64,000 nt of DNA, taken from positions 62,001 through 126,000 of the forward strand of contig NZ_JACFYZ010000014.1 of NCBI RefSeq assembly GCF_015712065.1, written 5' to 3'. Below the pieces are notes generated by a model. The model saw nothing but the letters and a program-made list of their open reading frames with translations. It did not search any database and had not been told where the DNA came from. How positions within the stretch are numbered: the stretch's first letter is position 1; the number at the start of each line of letters is the position of its first letter. A program made the translations under genes and the position numbers. The stretch is from Ectopseudomonas chengduensis. GTDB lineage: Bacteria > Pseudomonadota > Gammaproteobacteria > Pseudomonadales > Pseudomonadaceae. Below are positions 22,504 to 32,900 of the stretch, piece by piece.

Positions 22504-23346
22504 TTGGAAACCACGGTCTTTCTCGCCGTCATCGCCGCCGCTGCCCTGCATGCCGGCTGGAACGCTCTGCTCAAGATTGGTCTGGATCGCTTCCTCACCG
22601 CCACGCTGATTCAGATCGGTGCCGGCCTGGTGGCGCTCTGCGCCCTTCCGCTGGTGGCGCTGCCACAAGCCTCGGCCTGGCCGTGGATCGCGCTGTCGGC
22701 GCTGCTGCATATCGGCTACAACTTCTTCCTCGCCCGCGCCTACCAGTACGGCGACCTGGGCCAGGTCTACCCGATTGCGCGGGGCAGCTCGCCGCTGATG
22801 GTCGCCCTGCTGTCGCTGCTGTTATTGCATGACGGGCTCGGTGCCCTGCAGTTGCTGGGTTTGCTGGTTCTGGTGCTGGGCATCTGGCTGATGGCGCTGC
22901 GCGGCGGGCATCACAAGGCGCCACAGGGGGCAATGCTGGGCTGTGCGTTGATGACGGCACTGTTCATCGCCGGCTACACCCTCAGCGATGCCATGGGCGC
23001 GCGCAACAATGGCGATGCGCTGAGTTATTCGCTGTGGCTGTTCACCGTCAACGGTGTGGTGATGGCGGCGGTATTGGCCATCAGCCGTGGGCCGCGGGCC
23101 TTCCTGCAGTTGGGCCCGCACTGGCGTGGCGGGCTGGCCGGTGGGGCGATGTCGATGGCGGCCTACACCATCGTCATCTGGGCCATGACCCAGGCGCCGG
23201 TGGCATTGGTTTCGGCCCTGCGCGAGACCAGCGTGGTGTTCGCCGTGCTGCTGGGGGTGGTGTTGCTCAAGGAAAGGTTGCGGCCGATTCGCCTCGTGGC
23301 GTGCGCGGTGATCGCGGCCGGTGTTGTGGTGATGAAGTTGGCGTAG
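22504..23346 (+). CDS. EamA/DMT-family transporter
   Basis: A 280-residue integral membrane protein with about ten helices arranged as two EamA-type halves (roughly 1-132 and 138-280). The first half has ARAYQYGDLGQVYPIARGSS, the second LVSALRETSVVFAVLLGVVL and LLKERLRP, both typical of drug/metabolite exporters. The track of helices begins at a TTG start at 22504 with no strong Shine-Dalgarno, so the start is uncertain. Substrate unknown. Confidence 0.82.
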   Translation: METTVFLAVIAAAALHAGWNALLKIGLDRFLTATLIQIGAGLVALCALPLVALPQASAWPWIALSALLHIGYNFFLARAYQYGDLGQVYPIARGSSPLMVALLSLLLLHDGLGALQLLGLLVLVLGIWLMALRGGHHKAPQGAMLGCALMTALFIAGYTLSDAMGARNNGDALSYSLWLFTVNGVVMAAVLAISRGPRAFLQLGPHWRGGLAGGAMSMAAYTIVIWAMTQAPVALVSALRETSVVFAVLLGVVLLKERLRPIRLVACAVIAAGVVVMKLA

Positions 23347-23863
23347 GGGTCCGCGGTGCAGCAAGTGGATTGCGAAATCACAACTTGGTGGGCTGAAGCC
23401 CACCCTACAACGCTGAAGCGGACCGCCGCCCGGCCCACCCTACAAGGACATCTGTAGGAGCGAGCTCTGCTCGCGAATCCTCAAGCACAAAAGCTTCGCG
23501 AGCAGAGCTCGCTCCTACCCAGGACCCGGGCGCAACCAGCATGTCAGGAGGCGATCCGCACCCTCGGGTCGAGCTGACTCAGCATTCTGATCGGGAACCC
23601 GAGACCCGCTTTACGGTTCTGTTGATCAACGGGTGCTGAGTAGTCGACCGTTTTTTCGTCATACGCTGCCTGCATGCTGGCCGGGCTGACTGCCTGGACG
23701 CACGAGTTTTTTGTGTCCTGCCATCCATGGCGGCCACCTCAAGGGCCGTCGCGGAGCGACGTCAAAAACTTCTCCCGGAAGTTTTTTGCCGGCCAGGCGG
23801 GCTTGCGGCACACTAGCGCCCTTCCCGAGCCACCGCTCGTTTTGCCATACAAGCAGAGTCCGT
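23347..23863. other. Intergenic region upstream of plsB with REP pair and hairpin
   Basis: Contains a perfect REP pair: 24-bp arms at 23454-23477 and 23495-23518, headed GTAGGAGCGAGC. Further right, AAAAACTTC (23764-23772) pairs with GAAGTTTTT across five bases and runs into T6, a weak terminator-like hairpin about 80 bp before plsB. No gene is visible. Confidence 0.6.
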
Positions 23864-26347
23864 ATGACCCGTTCCCCCTTCCGCCGCCTCGTCTTCGGAT
23901 CGTTGCGCCGCCTGCTGTACCTCTGGGTACGCTCGGAAACCATCAACCAGTCCGCCTTCACGCTCAAGCTCGACCGCAGCAAGCCGGTGTTCTACGTGCT
24001 GCAGCAGCCGTCGGTGAGCGACCTGGCCGTGGTCGATCGCGAGTGCACCAAGGCCGGCCTGCCGCGCCCGGTGTTGCCGGTAGCGGTCGGGGAACACATC
24101 GAGCCCGCCGCCTTCTTTTACCTGACACCGGAGCCGGACTGGTTCGGCCGCCAGGACAAGCGCGGCATCTCGCCGACCCTTGATCGCGTGGTCACCGCCC
24201 TCAGCCAGCATGCCGTGGATGACGCACAGATCGTCCCGGTCAGCGTGTTCTGGGGCCAGTCGCCGGACCGCGAAACCAGCCCATGGAAACTGCTGTTCGC
24301 CGACAGCTGGGCGGTGACCGGGCGCCTGCGCCGGCTGGTCAGCATCCTGATTCTCGGGCGCAAGACCCGCGTGCAGTTCTCCACACCAATTCACCTGCGA
24401 GAATTGGTCGAGCAGGACAAGGGCCAGGAGCGCACCCTGCGCATGGTGCATCGCATCCTGCGCGTGCACTTCCGCAACCAGAAGGCAGCGGTGATCGGCC
24501 CGGACGTGTCGCACCGGCGCAACCTGGTCAAAGGCCTGGTACATGACCCGATGGTGCGCCAGGCGATTGCCGAGGAAGCCGAACGCGAGAAGATCAGCCT
24601 GGAGAAGGCCGAAACCCAGGCGCTGCGCTACGGCAATGAGATCGCCTCGGACTACACCTACACGGTGATCCGCTTCCTCGAGCTGGTGCTTTCCTGGTTC
24701 TGGAACAAGATCTACGACGGCATCAAGGTGCACAACGTCGAAGGTGTGCGTGACATCGCCCAGGGCCATGAGGTGATCTATGTGCCCTGCCATCGCAGCC
24801 ATATCGACTACCTGCTGCTGTCCTACCTGCTGTTCCGCAATGGCCTGACGCCGCCGCACATCGCCGCCGGCATCAACCTCAACATGCCGGTGATCGGCGG
24901 CCTGCTGCGCCGTGGCGGCGCCTTCTTCATGCGCCGCACCTTCAAGGGCAACCCGCTGTATACGGCGGTGTTCAACGAATACCTGCACACCCTGTTCAGC
25001 AAGGGTTTCCCGGTCGAATACTTCGTCGAGGGCGGCCGCTCGCGTACCGGACGCATGCTGCGGCCGAAGACCGGCATGCTGGCCATCACCCTGCGCAGCT
25101 TCCTGCGCAGCAATCGCCTGCCCATCGTCTTCGTGCCGGTGTACATCGGCTACGAACGCGTGCTGGAAGGCCGCACCTACCTGGGCGAACTGCGTGGCGC
25201 GAGCAAGAAGAAGGAGTCGATCTTCGACCTGTTCAAGGTGCTCGGCGCCCTCAAGCAGCGTTTCGGCCAGGTCTCGGTGAACTTCGGCGAGCCGATCAAG
25301 CTGGCGGAGTTCCTCGACCAGCAGCAGCCCGGCTGGCGTCAACAGGAGCTGGCCCCGCAGTACCGCCCGGCCTGGCTCAACGACACCACCAACCGCCTGG
25401 GCGAGCGCGTGGCGCGTCACCTCAACGAGGCGGCGTCGATCAACCCGGTCAACCTGGTGGCGCTGGCGCTGCTGTCCACCAGCAAGCTGGCCCTGGACGA
25501 CCGAGCCCTGGCGCGTGTGCTCGACCTGTACCTGGCGCTGCTGCGCGCGGTGCCCTACTCACCGCACACCACCCTGCCGGAAGGCGACGGCGCAGCGCTG
25601 ATCGAGCACGTCAAGGGCATGGATCTGCTGGCCGAACAGAAGGACGCGCTGGGCAAGATTCTCTATCTGGATGAGCAGAACGCCGTCCTGATGACCTACT
25701 ACCGTAACAACGTGCTGCACATCTTCGCCTTGCCGGCGCTGCTGGCCAGTTTCTTCCAGAGCAGTGCGCGGATCAGCCGCGAGCAGATCCTGCGCTACGC
25801 CGGCGCGCTGTATCCGTATCTGCAATCCGAGCTGTTCATCCGCTGGGAGCAGAGCGAGCTGGAAGGCGTGATCGACCAGTGGCTGGCGGCCTTCGTCGAA
25901 CAGGGCCTGCTCAAGGTCGAGGGCGACGTGTACGTGCGCCCGGCGCCCAGCTCGCGCCAGTTCGTGCTGCTGACCTTGCTGTCACGCTCGGTGGCTCAGA
26001 CCCTGCAGCGCTTCTACATGGCCATCGCCCTGCTGCTCAACGCCGGGCAGAACGCGATCAGCGCCGAGGAGCTGGAAGACCTGTGCACGGTCATGGCGCA
26101 GCGCCTGTCGATCCTGCATGGTCTGAACGCGCCGGAGTTCTTCGACAAGAGCCTGTTCCGTCACTTCATCCAGAGCCTGCTGGATCAGGGCGTGCTGCGC
26201 CAGGACGAGGCCGGCAAGCTCAGCCATCATCCGCTGCTCAGCGAGCTGGCCGAAGGCGCCGCCAAGCGCGTGCTGCCAGCGGAGATTCGCCTGTCTATTC
26301 GTCAGGTAGCGCTGGATCGCAATGAGGACGAGCCGGCCGCACCGTGA
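23864..26347 (+). CDS. plsB: Glycerol-3-phosphate 1-O-acyltransferase PlsB
   Basis: An 827-residue inner-membrane enzyme that acylates sn-glycerol 3-phosphate at position 1, the first step of phospholipid synthesis. The acyltransferase blocks are clear: PCHRSHIDYLLLSY (H-x4-D), GGAFFMRRTFKGN, YFVEGGRSRTGR and FVPVYIGYERVLE. Length fits the family (about 810-830). ATG at 23864 gives MTRSPFRRLVFGS; a longer in-frame reading upstream has no coding look. It stands alone between REP elements. Confidence 0.95.
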   Translation: MTRSPFRRLVFGSLRRLLYLWVRSETINQSAFTLKLDRSKPVFYVLQQPSVSDLAVVDRECTKAGLPRPVLPVAVGEHIEPAAFFYLTPEPDWFGRQDKRGISPTLDRVVTALSQHAVDDAQIVPVSVFWGQSPDRETSPWKLLFADSWAVTGRLRRLVSILILGRKTRVQFSTPIHLRELVEQDKGQERTLRMVHRILRVHFRNQKAAVIGPDVSHRRNLVKGLVHDPMVRQAIAEEAEREKISLEKAETQALRYGNEIASDYTYTVIRFLELVLSWFWNKIYDGIKVHNVEGVRDIAQGHEVIYVPCHRSHIDYLLLSYLLFRNGLTPPHIAAGINLNMPVIGGLLRRGGAFFMRRTFKGNPLYTAVFNEYLHTLFSKGFPVEYFVEGGRSRTGRMLRPKTGMLAITLRSFLRSNRLPIVFVPVYIGYERVLEGRTYLGELRGASKKKESIFDLFKVLGALKQRFGQVSVNFGEPIKLAEFLDQQQPGWRQQELAPQYRPAWLNDTTNRLGERVARHLNEAASINPVNLVALALLSTSKLALDDRALARVLDLYLALLRAVPYSPHTTLPEGDGAALIEHVKGMDLLAEQKDALGKILYLDEQNAVLMTYYRNNVLHIFALPALLASFFQSSARISREQILRYAGALYPYLQSELFIRWEQSELEGVIDQWLAAFVEQGLLKVEGDVYVRPAPSSRQFVLLTLLSRSVAQTLQRFYMAIALLLNAGQNAISAEELEDLCTVMAQRLSILHGLNAPEFFDKSLFRHFIQSLLDQGVLRQDEAGKLSHHPLLSELAEGAAKRVLPAEIRLSIRQVALDRNEDEPAAP

Positions 26348-26352
26348 TGTGT

Positions 26353-26414
26353 GTAGGGTGCGCTGTGCGCACCTTCGAATCACCGTAGCCACCGGTGCGC
26401 ACAGCGCACCCTAC
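26353..26414. repeat. REP pair after plsB
   Basis: GTAGGGTGCGCTGTGCGCAC(C) at 26353-26373 and its perfect complement at 26394-26414. The same family recurs at 36017-36078. Confidence 0.75.
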
Positions 26415-26543
26415 CGCCCCGCTACTGCCTCGGATGGATGTCACGTGTTACATCCACTATGGCGGAGGCTCAGAACAAACAGACGAACCTGTCATGGGTT
26501 TGGCAGTCAGTGATAGACCACATACCGGCAGGAGGCCCTGGCC

Positions 26544-27257
26544 ATGATCGATTCCCTGATGTTGAGCGCTGCACGCATCACCACGCTGGCGACTGGGCAG
26601 GTACTGACCAACGCCAGCGGTTTCTTCTTCCGCCGGGATCAACGGCTGTTCCTCGTCACCAGCCGTCACGTGATGCTCGACGAGCCGAGCGGCCATCAGC
26701 CGGATAGCCTGCAGATCGAGCTGCATACCGACGCAGACAACCTGGCCAGCACCGTCAGCTTTTCCATCCCGCTGTACGACGGCGACCAGCACCTGTGGCG
26801 TCAGGGCATGGATGGCGCGGGCGAGATCGACGTGGCGGTGATCGAACTGGATCAGTCCGCCCTTCCCGACAACGGCGCTTACCAGGCCTTCACCCCACAG
26901 CACCTGCTGCAAGCAGACGAGCATGTGGAAATCGGCTCGACGCTGCTGGTGGTGGGCTTCCCGCTGGGTTTTCAGGACACCCTGCACCGCATGCCGGTGG
27001 CACGCCATGCCGGGCTGGCTTCGTCCTTTGGTTTGCGTTTCCACGGGCTGGGCTACTTCCTCACCGACGGGCGCACCCATCGCGGCCTGAGCGGCGCGCC
27101 AGTGGTCAAACGCGCCAGCGTCGAGGGTGAACTGCCCTGGCATCTGCTCGGCATCCACTCCACGCGCCTGTTGGGCAATCGAGACGAGGATCAGGACGAG
27201 GCCCTGGGGCTGAACTGCACCTGGTATGCCGATATTCTGATGACGCTGACCGAATAA
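26544..27257 (+). CDS. Trypsin-like serine protease
   Basis: A 237-residue protein with a chymotrypsin-fold pattern. FLVTSRHVML carries the putative catalytic His (about 43), EIDVAVIEL the Asp (about 95), and HRGLSGAPV the Ser (about 191) in a G-x-S-G motif. No signal peptide is obvious, so it may be cytoplasmic. ATG follows AGGAGG at a distance. Family members of this type are annotated only as trypsin-like peptidases; the substrate is unknown. Confidence 0.8.
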   Translation: MIDSLMLSAARITTLATGQVLTNASGFFFRRDQRLFLVTSRHVMLDEPSGHQPDSLQIELHTDADNLASTVSFSIPLYDGDQHLWRQGMDGAGEIDVAVIELDQSALPDNGAYQAFTPQHLLQADEHVEIGSTLLVVGFPLGFQDTLHRMPVARHAGLASSFGLRFHGLGYFLTDGRTHRGLSGAPVVKRASVEGELPWHLLGIHSTRLLGNRDEDQDEALGLNCTWYADILMTLTE

Positions 27258-27292
27258 TCGCCCGGCGTCATCGCCAGAGATGACTGCCAGGC

Positions 27293-27353
27293 TCGCCGGC
27301 AAGCGGGCTCCTACAGAACAAACCACGCCCCGTAGGAGCCCGCTTGCGGGCGA
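27293..27353. repeat. REP pair
   Basis: TCGCCGGCAAGCGGGCTCCT(AC) at 27293-27314 faces GTAGGAGCCCGCTTGCGGGC(GA) at 27332-27353, with two mismatches. Confidence 0.7.
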
Positions 27354-27384
27354 TAGCCAGTAGCCGGATGTAATCCGGGCCCAA

Positions 27385-27422
27385 GAAAAAACCCGCCGTG
27401 CGCATCACGCAGGGCGGGTTTC
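27385..27422 (-). terminator. Terminator of mqo
   Basis: On the minus strand AACCCGCC pairs with GGCGGGTT across the sequence between, followed by a T run. It lies 18 bp after the mqo stop. Confidence 0.8.
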
Positions 27423-27440
27423 TTTACAGCGGTTATAGCC

Positions 27441-29048
27441 TTACAGAGTCACTGCAGCCGGTTCGGGCTCAACGGCCATTTCCACGTCCGGCGCCACTTC
27501 GATGTGCTGCAGTTCGAGACGCTCGCTGCTCCACTGGCGGATGCGGTTGGTCAGTGCCAGGTCGTCGTTCAGCTTCTGACCGTAAGACGGGATGATCTCC
27601 TTCAGGCGCTCCTGCCACTCAGGGGTGGCGACCTTGTCGGCGAAGGCCTTCTCGATCAGGTGCAGCATGATCGGCGCGGCGGTGGAAGCACCCGGCGAGG
27701 CGCCAAGCAGCGCGCTGATGCTGCCGTCGGCAGAGGTCACCACTTCGGTACCGAACTGCAGCACGCCGCCCTTCTCGGCATCCTTCTTGATGATCTGCAC
27801 GCGCTGGCCGGCATTGATCAGCTCCCAGTCGGCGTCCTGCGCCTCGGGGAAGTACTCGCGCAGCGAGGCCATGCGGTCTTCCTGGCTGAGCATCAGTTGG
27901 CCCATCAGGTAGGTGCTCAGCGACCAGTTGTCCATGCCGGCGTTGACCATCGGCATGAAGTTGTCAGTGGTCATGCTGCTGAACATGTCGAGCAGCGAGC
28001 CGTTTTTCAGGTACTTGGTGGAGAAGGTGGCGAACGGGCCGAACAGCAGCACGTTCTCGCCGTCGATCACGCGAGTGTCCAGGTGCGGCACGGACATGGG
28101 CGGCGAGCCGACCGACGCCTTGCCGTAGACCTTGGCCAGGTGCTGGGCAACCACGTCCTGATTACGCGTCATCAGGAACTGGCCACCGACCGGGAAGCCG
28201 GCGTAGCCCTTGGCTTCTTCGATACCGGATTTCTGCAGCAGCTTGAGCGCGCCACCACCAGCGCCGATGAAGACGAAGCGCGCGTTGATGCTCTGCTCGG
28301 CGCCGCCCTTGGCCAGGTCGGCGACGATCACGCGCCAGGTGCCGTCATCGTTGCGCTTGAGGTCGCGGACTTCGTGCTCCAGGTGCAGGCTGGCCTGCTC
28401 CTTGCCGATCAGCGAGTCGATCAGCTGACGGGTGATCTCGCCGAAATTGACGTCGGTGCCGATGGCCATGCGGGTGGCGGCGACCTTCTGCTGCGGATCA
28501 CGACCTTGCATGACCAGCGGTACCCACTGGGCGATCTGCGCGTGATCCTCGGTGAACTCCATGCCACGGAACAGGTTGCTGTGCTGCAGCGCAGCATGGC
28601 GCTTGCGCAGGTATTCGACGTTGTCGTCACCCCAGACGAAGCTCATGTGCGGGGTGATGTTGATGAAGCTCTTGGGCTTGCTCAGCACCTCACGCTCGAC
28701 CTGGGTGGCCCAGAACTGCTTGGAGATCTCGAACGACTCGTTGATCGCGATCGCCTTGCTGATATCGATGCCACCGTCGGCGGTTTCCGGGGTGTAGTTC
28801 AGCTCGCAAAAGGCTGAGTGGCCGGTGCCGGCATTGTTCCAGCCGTTGGAGCTTTCGGCGGCTACCTGGTCGAGGCGCTCGTAGATTTCGATGCTCCAGT
28901 CCGGCTGCAGCTCGTGGAGGTAGGTGCCGAGGGTGGCGCTCATCACGCCAGCGCCGATCAGCAGCACGTCGACGGTTTTCTCGGGCTCGCGGGGCTTGGA
29001 GCAACCGATCACGCTGAGACAAAGCAGCGTCAGCAGGATTTTCTTCAT
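27441..29048 (-). CDS. mqo: Malate:quinone oxidoreductase, lipoprotein-type
   Basis: A 535-residue FAD enzyme oxidising malate to oxaloacetate with quinone as acceptor. The dinucleotide fold begins VDVLLIGAGVMSATLGTYL, followed by SSNGWNNAGTGHSAFCELNY, which is diagnostic for Mqo. Further marks are DVNFGEITRQLIDSL and LLGASPGASTAAPIML near the C-terminus. The N-terminus MKKILLTLLCLSVIGC is a lipoprotein signal, so this is the exported, lipid-anchored Mqo variant of some pseudomonads. ATG at 29048 was chosen for that signal; a longer frame upstream is not coding-like. Confidence 0.93.
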   Translation of the reverse strand: MKKILLTLLCLSVIGCSKPREPEKTVDVLLIGAGVMSATLGTYLHELQPDWSIEIYERLDQVAAESSNGWNNAGTGHSAFCELNYTPETADGGIDISKAIAINESFEISKQFWATQVEREVLSKPKSFINITPHMSFVWGDDNVEYLRKRHAALQHSNLFRGMEFTEDHAQIAQWVPLVMQGRDPQQKVAATRMAIGTDVNFGEITRQLIDSLIGKEQASLHLEHEVRDLKRNDDGTWRVIVADLAKGGAEQSINARFVFIGAGGGALKLLQKSGIEEAKGYAGFPVGGQFLMTRNQDVVAQHLAKVYGKASVGSPPMSVPHLDTRVIDGENVLLFGPFATFSTKYLKNGSLLDMFSSMTTDNFMPMVNAGMDNWSLSTYLMGQLMLSQEDRMASLREYFPEAQDADWELINAGQRVQIIKKDAEKGGVLQFGTEVVTSADGSISALLGASPGASTAAPIMLHLIEKAFADKVATPEWQERLKEIIPSYGQKLNDDLALTNRIRQWSSERLELQHIEVAPDVEMAVEPEPAAVTL

Positions 29049-29345
29049 GGGACAGTCCAGTTCATCGCACGACGACAACAGCCGTGCTGGCAAGGTTTCG
29101 GGCAGCGGCCGTTTGGGCCGCACATGGGCGATAGCCGCAGATCTGCGGCGCGGCGGGAGGAAGGGTATTTCCAGGCCTCTTGGCGGGCGTATTCCGATCG
29201 CGCCGCGTGCTGGAGCAATATGCGTGCCGCTGAAAGGATTCAGCAGTCCCTGTGCGGCTTTCTGCCACACAGCCAGCACGGGGCTGGCGGGAACTCGCCA
29301 GATCCACCGGAGGAGCCCCCTGGAAATGGCGGAATCCCGCCCGAA
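29049..29345. other. Gap between mqo and lrgB
   Basis: About 300 bp, non-coding as far as I can see. It must contain the mqo promoter (minus strand) and the end of the lrgB transcript. Confidence 0.4.
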
Positions 29346-30029
29346 TCAGGCTAGCAGCAGTGGCAACAGCAAGGCAGTGCCGATGCCCAGCAGGCTCATC
29401 GCCAGGGCGGCGAAGGCGCCGCACTCCTCACCCTCCTGCAAGGCATGCGCGGTGCCGATGGCATGGGCATTGATGCCGTAGCTCAGGCCGCGTGCAGCCG
29501 GATGATCCACCCCTGCCCAGCGCAGCAGCAGCGGCCCCATGGCCGTGCCAATCACGCCAGTGAGCATGACCATCACCGCAGCCAGCGAAGCGACGCCGCC
29601 GATCTGCTCGGCCACCGGCATGGCAATCGGCATGGTCACGAACTTCGGCGCCAGGCTCATCACCACGCTCCAGTCGGCGCCCAGCGCCCAGCCGATGGCC
29701 AGGGTCAGCGCTACCGACAGCACGCCGCCGGCAGTGAGGGTGATCATCACCGGCCAGAACAGTTGGCGGATGCGCTTGATGTTGTGCTGCAGCGGCACCG
29801 CCAGCGCCACGGTGGCCGGCCCCAGCAGCCAGGCAACGGGCTCGGCGCCAGCGCGGTAGGTGGCGTAATCCACGCCGCATAGCAGCAAGGTGGCGACGAT
29901 CAGCGTCACCGATACCAGCACCGGCTGCAGCAACAGCCAGCCGCTGCGGCGATAGAGCCAGGCGGCGATCAGAAACGCCGCCAGGGTCAGGGCGATGGCG
30001 AACAGCGGGTGATGAGTCAGCAATGTCAT
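29346..30029 (-). CDS. LrgB/CidB-family membrane protein
   Basis: A 227-residue integral membrane protein with about seven helices. SLAPKFVTMPIAMPVAEQIG and the following GVASLAAVMVMLTGVIG are diagnostic for the LrgB/CidB family, and the C-terminal YGINAHAIGTAHALQEGEE is conserved. LrgAB/CidAB act in control of murein hydrolase export, cell death or small-acid transport. The start overlaps the lrgA stop by 4 bp. Confidence 0.9.
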   Translation of the reverse strand: MTLLTHHPLFAIALTLAAFLIAAWLYRRSGWLLLQPVLVSVTLIVATLLLCGVDYATYRAGAEPVAWLLGPATVALAVPLQHNIKRIRQLFWPVMITLTAGGVLSVALTLAIGWALGADWSVVMSLAPKFVTMPIAMPVAEQIGGVASLAAVMVMLTGVIGTAMGPLLLRWAGVDHPAARGLSYGINAHAIGTAHALQEGEECGAFAALAMSLLGIGTALLLPLLLA

Positions 30030-30379
30030 CCCTTGCGCTCCTGACGGCGGATCAGCGTCTGCAGCAGCCAGCCACAGAACGGCACGGTCACCAGCAGCGA
30101 CAGCACCAGCGCCGTGGCGATCACCGGCAATTCACCGAGCAGCAGGTCGCTGCTGGTCATGATCCCGGAAGCCGGCACGGCCAGCAGCAGCGGCAGGTAA
30201 GGCAGCAAACCACCGGCAGCCTGTTGCAGCGGCTCAGGTACGGCGCCGCGCCACATCAGCCAGACCGAGAGCAGCAGCAGGCCAATGATCGAGGCCGGCA
30301 GCATCGGCAACAGCCAATGATTGAGGGCTATGCCGAACAACTGCAGCAATACCAGCCAGAACAGGCCACGCACCATCAT
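30026..30379 (-). CDS. LrgA/CidA-family holin-like protein
   Basis: A 117-residue protein with four membrane helices. LNHWLLPMLPASIIGLLLLS and LLPYLPLLLAVPASGIMTSS are the family-defining segments (P-x-S-I-x-G, and L-F-x-V-P-A-x-x-G-I). It overlaps DUF934 and lrgB by 4 bp each. The antiholin/holin-like partner of LrgB. Its coupling to a sulfite/nitrite reductase operon is unusual. Confidence 0.88.
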   Translation of the reverse strand: MMVRGLFWLVLLQLFGIALNHWLLPMLPASIIGLLLLSVWLMWRGAVPEPLQQAAGGLLPYLPLLLAVPASGIMTSSDLLLGELPVIATALVLSLLVTVPFCGWLLQTLIRRQERKG

Positions 30380-30890
30380 GATCTCGACTCCTCCTTACGG
30401 CGTCCCCGACGAAACAGCGGACGCGGCTCGATAACCGAGCGACCATACAACACACTGAGCCCTTGCAGGCCCTTGAGTGCATCTTCCAGCGATTTGTCGG
30501 CGCGCACGGCGAAGGCATCGAAGCCGCACTGGCGCATGTGCGCCAACTGGTCGCGTAGCACATCACCCACCGCGCGTAACTCACCGCGCCAGCCCAAACG
30601 GGTGCGCAGCAGGTAGGCCTGGCTGTAACCTCGGCCGTCGCGGAAGCTGGGAAAATCGATGGCGATCAGCGGCAGGCTGGCCAGCAACGGCTGCAGTGCC
30701 TCCGGCTCGTCGTCCACCTGCAGCAGCAGGCCGTCGGCGCTGACCGCCCTGCCCTGCAGTACCTCGGCAGACTGCCGTTCGCGCCAGGCGGCCAGCGGCA
30801 GGACCAGTGGCGCGTCAGCCTCAGCGTCGAGTTGCCAGGGATCATCGTCGACGATGCAGGCCTGGCCCTCGACCAGGCGAATCAGGTTAT

Positions 30891-30894
<4 letters not shown>
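30376..30894 (-). CDS. DUF934 protein associated with sulfite reductase
   Basis: A 172-residue soluble protein. LIAIDFPSFRDGRGYSQAYL, then LRTRLGWRGELRAVGDVLRD and QLAHMRQCGFDAF are the DUF934 core. The family almost always follows the cysI-like gene and is thought to help sulfite reduction, but its reaction is unknown. Its start overlaps the reductase stop by 4 bp. Confidence 0.9.
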
Positions 30895-32558
<1,664 letters not shown>

Positions 32559-32900
32559 ACCGGCAGGCCTCCTGATCACGGGGCGTCGACTATGCCTGCC
32601 GAATGTGCGTCGAAAACAGCGCCAGAAAAGCTCTAAAAAACCGGATCAGATCAATCAGGCAGTGCTCGCCATCAGCTGCTGATTGGCGCGGCGCGATGTC
32701 GCAGGGCGATCGCTGTGCTGCTCGGATTGATAACCCTCGACGACAGACGCTGCGAGACCTGCAGCGCTGCCTGCTGTTTTTCCTGACGCCCTGGCAGCGG
32801 ATCTGATCCGCTTTTTTATCGAAAACCTGAGTCTGTTTTGCGATCAGTTGCCCTCGGATCATGGCGCCAGCCTGAATAAACGCCTGATGAGGGCAACGAC
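32559..32900. other. Divergent region between cysI and ccoG, with a hairpin
   Basis: The 340-bp gap must hold the promoters for both operons. On the plus strand AGCGGA-TCTGA-TCCGCT (32796-32812) runs into T6, a terminator-like structure about 85 bp before ccoG. Either a short RNA ends here or the ccoG leader is attenuated. No FNR/Anr box (TTGAT-N4-ATCAA) is clear. Confidence 0.45.

Noticed and set aside
23813..25420. Minus-strand open frame opposite plsB
   Set aside because: No motif; mirrors plsB codons.
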